A stretch of 64,000 nucleotides of DNA from Calycina herbarum (taxonomy: Eukaryota > Ascomycota > Leotiomycetes > Helotiales > Pezizellaceae). The notes under the pieces were generated by a model. That model did not search any database. It saw nothing but the letters and a program-made list of their open reading frames with translations, and was not told where the DNA came from. How positions within the stretch are numbered: position 1 is the stretch's first letter; every line of letters begins with the position of its first letter. Shown here piece by piece: positions 59,851 through 64,000 of this stretch. The position numbers and the translations under genes were made by a program. Where the stretch lies: positions 186,001 through 250,000 of the forward strand of contig LLEY01000075.1 of NCBI GenBank assembly GCA_001414485.1, in the 5' to 3' direction.

Positions 59851-62429
59851 CTACGGAACGTTCAAATTTTCAGGCTTCACCAGTGCCCCCTTATGTCGTC
59901 GGGTTGCCAGGATATGCTCCCTCCATAGCCACGCACCTGCGGCCGTAGCACCGGGACCAAGAGACATTGTTGAGGCTGTCAGCATGAGAGAAAGCTTGAT
60001 CCAAGGGGTTTTCATCATTCCGGCTTTCTTGAGGTCTCGGAAAAAGTAGATCACCCAGAGGAGTGAGCTCAGACTGAAGAAAATCTGGTCATTTCGAAAA
60101 AGCTTCCGGGTTTGGGAGACGAAGGTCATCGCGTTGTTTCCCGGAGGCCAGAATATCTGCTTAAACGACAACGGTGCTCTGAGAACATTGTTGAGCCAGG
60201 AAATGCTCGACCACAGAGCCAGCGAGCCGATGCTGAGTCGGATAACCTTCATATCTCGGACGACATTGTGTATACGGTCGCTTGCGAGAGTGGTGGAGCG
60301 AACGATGGTCTTAGCCAGAACCCACTGGCCTAGGGAAACCCAGAGAGGAGACATCTGAAAAAGCCAGATGGCGGTGCGCTGGATCTCTGCAGTGGGTCCA
60401 AGATACGACACCAGATATGGGATATAATATCCCACTATCATGACTGGCAGCACTGATCGTGTGTAGCTCAGGTCCGTCAAACGCGAATCAGTAGCCCTGA
60501 ACCAAGAAATTGGCACCAGGCTTGAATGCAGAAAGAAATAAAGTGGAAATACCGTTCCTGCGCCAAATATACGGCTTCCCAAACCAAACGCGAGGGGACT
60601 TCGCAAAATCGTCAGTTAACATCCAGATCTGATGATTGAAGGAGAATACTCACAGTCGCAGCGGGGTCAACATATTGGCTCGCCGAGCTGACTCTACCAA
60701 TACAATAGCATAGATGGTCCCAACATCCGCAAACAAGGTCGATAATTGCCAGCAAGAGGCAGGGTCAAGACTCATCATAGATGGGATGAATAAGATCACC
60801 CTTTTCTTCCACAGATTATCCAAGAAGAATATCTTATAGAACTCATTTGTGAGGACGAAAGAAGATGCTCCGATTGCCAGTCTGCCCGTTTCAATCGCGG
60901 ATTGGATTGCCTGGCGTGGGACGGCACTCTCCAGCATTCGCAGGTGGTAAATTCCTAGAGCTGCCAGAGGGAATGCCGTAAGAGCTCGGATGAATGGATT
61001 TTCCATTTTCCCGAGCCCTTGCTCTGGATTGAACGGCATGGTGCCAGTCAGCGATCTGGGTGGGACTTCGATATAATCAAGGCGTGCAGCTCCGATCCAT
61101 GATAGCGAGGCCATGTCCACGAGCAAATCGCCGGCATATGGCATAAGATAGTACGCTGCAATTCTTTCAACCAGGCCACGGACTGCATGCAACCTGGTGA
61201 CGTAGTTCGACATTTTGACTGTGGAGGAAGCCCGAACGCCCCTTTCCTGCTGGTATTTCAGTAGGCTTTGGTGGATACTTTCCGTTTTCGAGTACTCGCT
61301 AGGACCTCGAGTCGCGAGCTCATGCAGAACATTGGCAAGAGAAGCAGCGCTCTCGATCGCAGCATTCCCCCCTGAGCCCATGTTCGGCGTCATTTTGTGG
61401 ACACTGTCACCAAGACAAACAAACCGACTCCAAGTCCAGTGGGAAAAATAGGCCTCCTCAAGCGCCAACAGACTGCAGGTCTCGCGCTTCACCCAAAGGT
61501 CTCCGAAGGTTACACACGCTCCTGGTGCAACAGGAACGTCGAGGTTCTCTTCCGCAAAGTCAACTGCCTGCTTTTGCGTAAATTTCGGGATATTTCCTTC
61601 GCGGTACACCTCTGGCATTCGTGCTATCAGAAACCAGTACACTCGATCATCCTTACCAGTTATGACAATTGGGGTAAGGCCCTTTATATAAGTGACGTCG
61701 AAGTGGTGAGAAGGCAGACCAGCGACCGGGCCTGAGATTCCGTACAGGCATTTGTACTCTGCCAACATGCTCTTTTGTTCATTCAGAGGGATTTCGCCTG
61801 GCGCCATGGAATTGGCTTTTCGCCACATCTCTCGACGAATCTTGCTATAAGTACCATCAGCCCCGACCACGATATCGCCGTCGTAAGAGGTAGCGTCGTC
61901 ACACAACACAGTCACCCCGTCATCTCGATGCTCGACTTCTATGACACGCTTCATCAAAAACACCTTGTCGAGATTGACTAGCTTGCTTGCAAGAACGCGA
62001 AGAACGGCTTGGCGGTCGAGGAAGCACATGCAGTAGTTTGCTCTGGAATGGTCGACTCTATAGTCAGAAATCGAATGGGAACAGGAACAGCGATGATAGT
62101 TGGGCCTGTTGGACTTACCTGGCTTGCACAAGTTGAAATGCGTCAGTTTTGGGTCTGATCAGGTTACCGTCTGGCTTGTGGCTAGCCGTGTATTCGATAG
62201 GATCTGTCAGTGCCATGATATCGTCATAACAGCCCAACTGATCCAGTATACGACTCCCATTGGGGCCCAATCCTATTGACTGTCCCACTTGGGGAGCTAT
62301 CTCGTTGCGAGCTTCAAGCAACACATAGTCGATGCCAGCGTGCTGCAAAGCATTTGCCAGAGTAAGACCCGCAATTCCACCACCAACAATTATGACTCGA
62401 AAGCTTGGTGGGTTTCTAGTGGTGGCCAT
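59851..62429 (-). CDS. FAD-dependent monooxygenase fused to a multi-spanning membrane domain
   Basis: Three exons: 62429-62119, 62057-60654 and 60598-59851, with introns of 61 and 55 nt; 820 residues. The N-terminal half is a PaxM-type flavoprotein monooxygenase: VIIVGGGIAGL (GGGIAG at 16-21) for FAD binding, VVGADG at 167-172, and GDSVHKMTPNMGSGGN from 320. From about residue 455 to 800 the protein becomes hydrophobic with some eight likely membrane spans (for example LADVGTIYAIVLVES and GAGTVFPLYFFLH regions) and ends in a short basic tail. Stand-alone enzymes of this family are about 450-480 residues. The extension may be a second catalytic unit, such as a cyclase, or a membrane anchor. 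It shares a divergent promoter with the PKS. FAD-monooxygenase assignment is strong; the role of the membrane half is unknown. Confidence 0.9.
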
Positions 62430-63107
62430 GTTGTTTGATTTCGATGCGTGGGCTCGTGGGCTTCGTTTCCTCTTTATGATTTAAGGAATAAGTCTGATTC
62501 CTCCAAGATGATGGGAAAGCTCGGGGTTGTTTGAAAATGAATGAAGTATAGTCCCGTTTTTATTTGGGCAGTATATTGGGAACGCTCACCAGAGTCTTAG
62601 CACTTGCAGAATACTTTGCTGCTGGGCGGTATGGCTCAGTGAGCGGAACAACAGCAATCCATGAAGCGGCGATGAACAGGACTCTCAAAAGTCGGTTACA
62701 GTACTACATGTGTGATTAAAGGTAAGTCTCCGCCCGTTATCAGTTGAGAGTATCCCTCCGTCTAGACTTCCATGGCTTGTAAGGTGAGAATTAGATAATC
62801 TATGTACCTCTTTCGAAACCGTGTTGGTTGGAAACTCGCCGTCTTGTGTGTTTGTTCTCTCCTAGTGGGGCGGCGCACCCAAAGTTGCCGCCGGCGGTGT
62901 GCTCAGATAAGTGTTTAGCAAAGCAGATCTTTTTACAACATCGGAGAGACATTATTTAAGTCAAATGGAAACCTTCAATAAACAAATTAATCAACGGCGA
63001 TATTTACCGAGCCTAAACTGTCAAACTTCAACATATCAAATACTTGTCTGGATAACCCTAGTATTCAACCTGTATTCTGTTTCCTGAGTGGCGAACAGAC
63101 TGTAAGT
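62430..63107. promoter_or_regulatory. Divergent promoter, FAD monooxygenase / PKS
   Basis: 678 bp between divergent genes. It contains the overlapping motifs CCGCCGG (62888-62894) and CCGGCGG (62891-62897), within a palindromic CCGCCGGCGG. The preceding bases make the 13-mer GTTGCCGCCGGCG identical to 9464-9476 in the transporter/regulator promoter. The motif lies 211 bp before the PKS start. No clear AflR-type TCG-N5-CGA site was seen. Confidence 0.55.
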
Positions 63108-64000
63108 ATGAAGTCGCCATCGAATGAGCCAATTGCTATTGTGGGAATTGGTTGTCGGTTCCCCGGAGAGTCGAGCTCACCATCCAAGCTCTGGGACCTC
63201 CTTCGAGAGCCAAGGGACATTGCCAAGCAGATTCCCTCGGATCGGTTCAATCTGGACAGATTCTACCACCCCGATGGCTCACATCACGGAACCTGTAACA
63301 CGAAAGAGACCTACTTCCTTGATGAGGATGTTCGACACTTTGATTCAGCCTTCTTCGGCGTTCCCCCTGCTGGTGAGTCTCTCTGATCCTCTCTAATCAA
63401 GGCTGTCGTCTAAACATACATGAACAGAGGCATCAGCAATGGATCCTCAGCACCGGGCTCTTATGGAAACGGTCTATGAAGCCCTCGAATCTGCCGGAGA
63501 GACCATTCCCTCCTTGCAAGGATCGGACACGGCTGTCTACGTCGGAGTTATGTGTAGCGACTACTACATCCTTCACGCGCAGGATTTCAACCATGTACCA
63601 ACTTATAACTCAACGGGTATTGCCAACAGTAATGCTTCTGCTCGTCTTTCCTATTTTTTTGACTGGCAAGGACCTTCCATGACTATCGACACGGCCTGCT
63701 CATCCAGTCTTGTCGCGGTTCATCAAGCTGTCCAGGCATTACGAGCTGGGACTTCTCGAATTGCCATCGCTGCTGGAACCAACTTATTACTCTCTCCGCT
63801 AGGCTATATCTCTGAGAGTAAATTGAGCATGCTTTCGCCCTCTGGCCGGTGCCAAATGTGGGACGCCAACGCCAATGGTTATGCCCGCGGTGAAGGCGTT
63901 GCCGCACTCATTCTCAAGCCACTTAGCACCGCTCTTGCGGATGGTGATCGCATCGAATGCATCATCCGTGAGACCGGTGTCAATCAGGACGGCAAGACGA
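63108..64000 (+). CDS. Highly reducing polyketide synthase, N-terminal ketosynthase (partial)
   Basis: Two exons so far, 63108-63372 and 63428 onward (55-nt intron), running past the window end. The protein starts directly with a ketosynthase domain ([14 protein letters not shown]). It carries the active-site Cys179 in DTACSSS, then [11 protein letters not shown] and [11 protein letters not shown]. The block [20 protein letters not shown] and the following [13 protein letters not shown] are typical, from memory, of the LovB/equisetin-synthetase/PKS-NRPS clade of highly reducing PKSs. Those proteins generally have an inactive ER domain and use a trans enoyl reductase. A gene of that type lies at the left edge of this window. 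Whether an NRPS part follows cannot be seen. Confidence 0.92.

Noticed and set aside
62430..63107. AflR binding site (TCG-N5-CGA) between the monooxygenase and PKS.
   Set aside because: Scanning by eye found no convincing match; only the CCGNCGG-type palindrome is clear.

Overview
The window comes from a filamentous ascomycete (Pezizomycotina). The genes have short introns (about 46-171 nt) with fungal splice sites. Secondary-metabolite families dominate. The middle 41 kb is an AT-rich block with the C-to-T/G-to-A, CpA-biased decay expected of repeat-induced point mutation (RIP). The species cannot be named from the sequence.

Left arm (1-16,588): a dense group of accessory biosynthetic genes. 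In order: the 3' part of a LovC-type trans-acting enoyl reductase; a cytochrome P450 (-); an FSH1/LovG-like serine hydrolase (+); a secreted aldose-1-epimerase-fold protein whose catalytic residues are all replaced (-); a DHA2-type MFS transporter with nine exons (-); a Zn2Cys6 regulator (+); a membrane-anchored alpha/beta hydrolase whose first exon is only the ATG (-); and a second P450 (-). All exon models below close in frame.

Middle (about 16.6-57.9 kb): a gene-free island of nested, RIP-decayed transposable elements. Target-site duplications (TSDs) let the order be reconstructed. A Ty3/gypsy element (24,673-52,825, TSD ATAAT) sits inside an older opposite-strand relative. A Ty1/copia element (27,524-42,869) and another gypsy (44,678-51,839, TSD ACTAC) sit inside that gypsy. 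A gypsy (31,172-40,227, TSD CTAGC) sits inside the copia, and a pogo/Fot1-like DNA transposon (33,470-35,329, TSD TA) sits inside that. A separate complete gypsy lies at 17,246-24,030 (TSD CTAAT). The island is bounded by a 44-bp inverted repeat (17,051 and 57,712), and outside it by two hairpin MITEs in opposite orientation.

Right arm (58,031-64,000): an AflR-like Zn2Cys6 regulator (+), an 820-residue FAD monooxygenase fused to a large multi-spanning membrane domain (-), and, divergent from it, the start of a highly reducing polyketide synthase (+, cut by the window end). Its ketosynthase looks like the LovB/PKS-NRPS clade, whose members use a trans enoyl reductase and often a LovG-type hydrolase. 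Both types are encoded on the left arm. A CCGNCGG motif, including a shared 13-mer, recurs in promoters on both arms. I infer that the island may split one polyketide cluster in two, but two adjacent clusters cannot be excluded.
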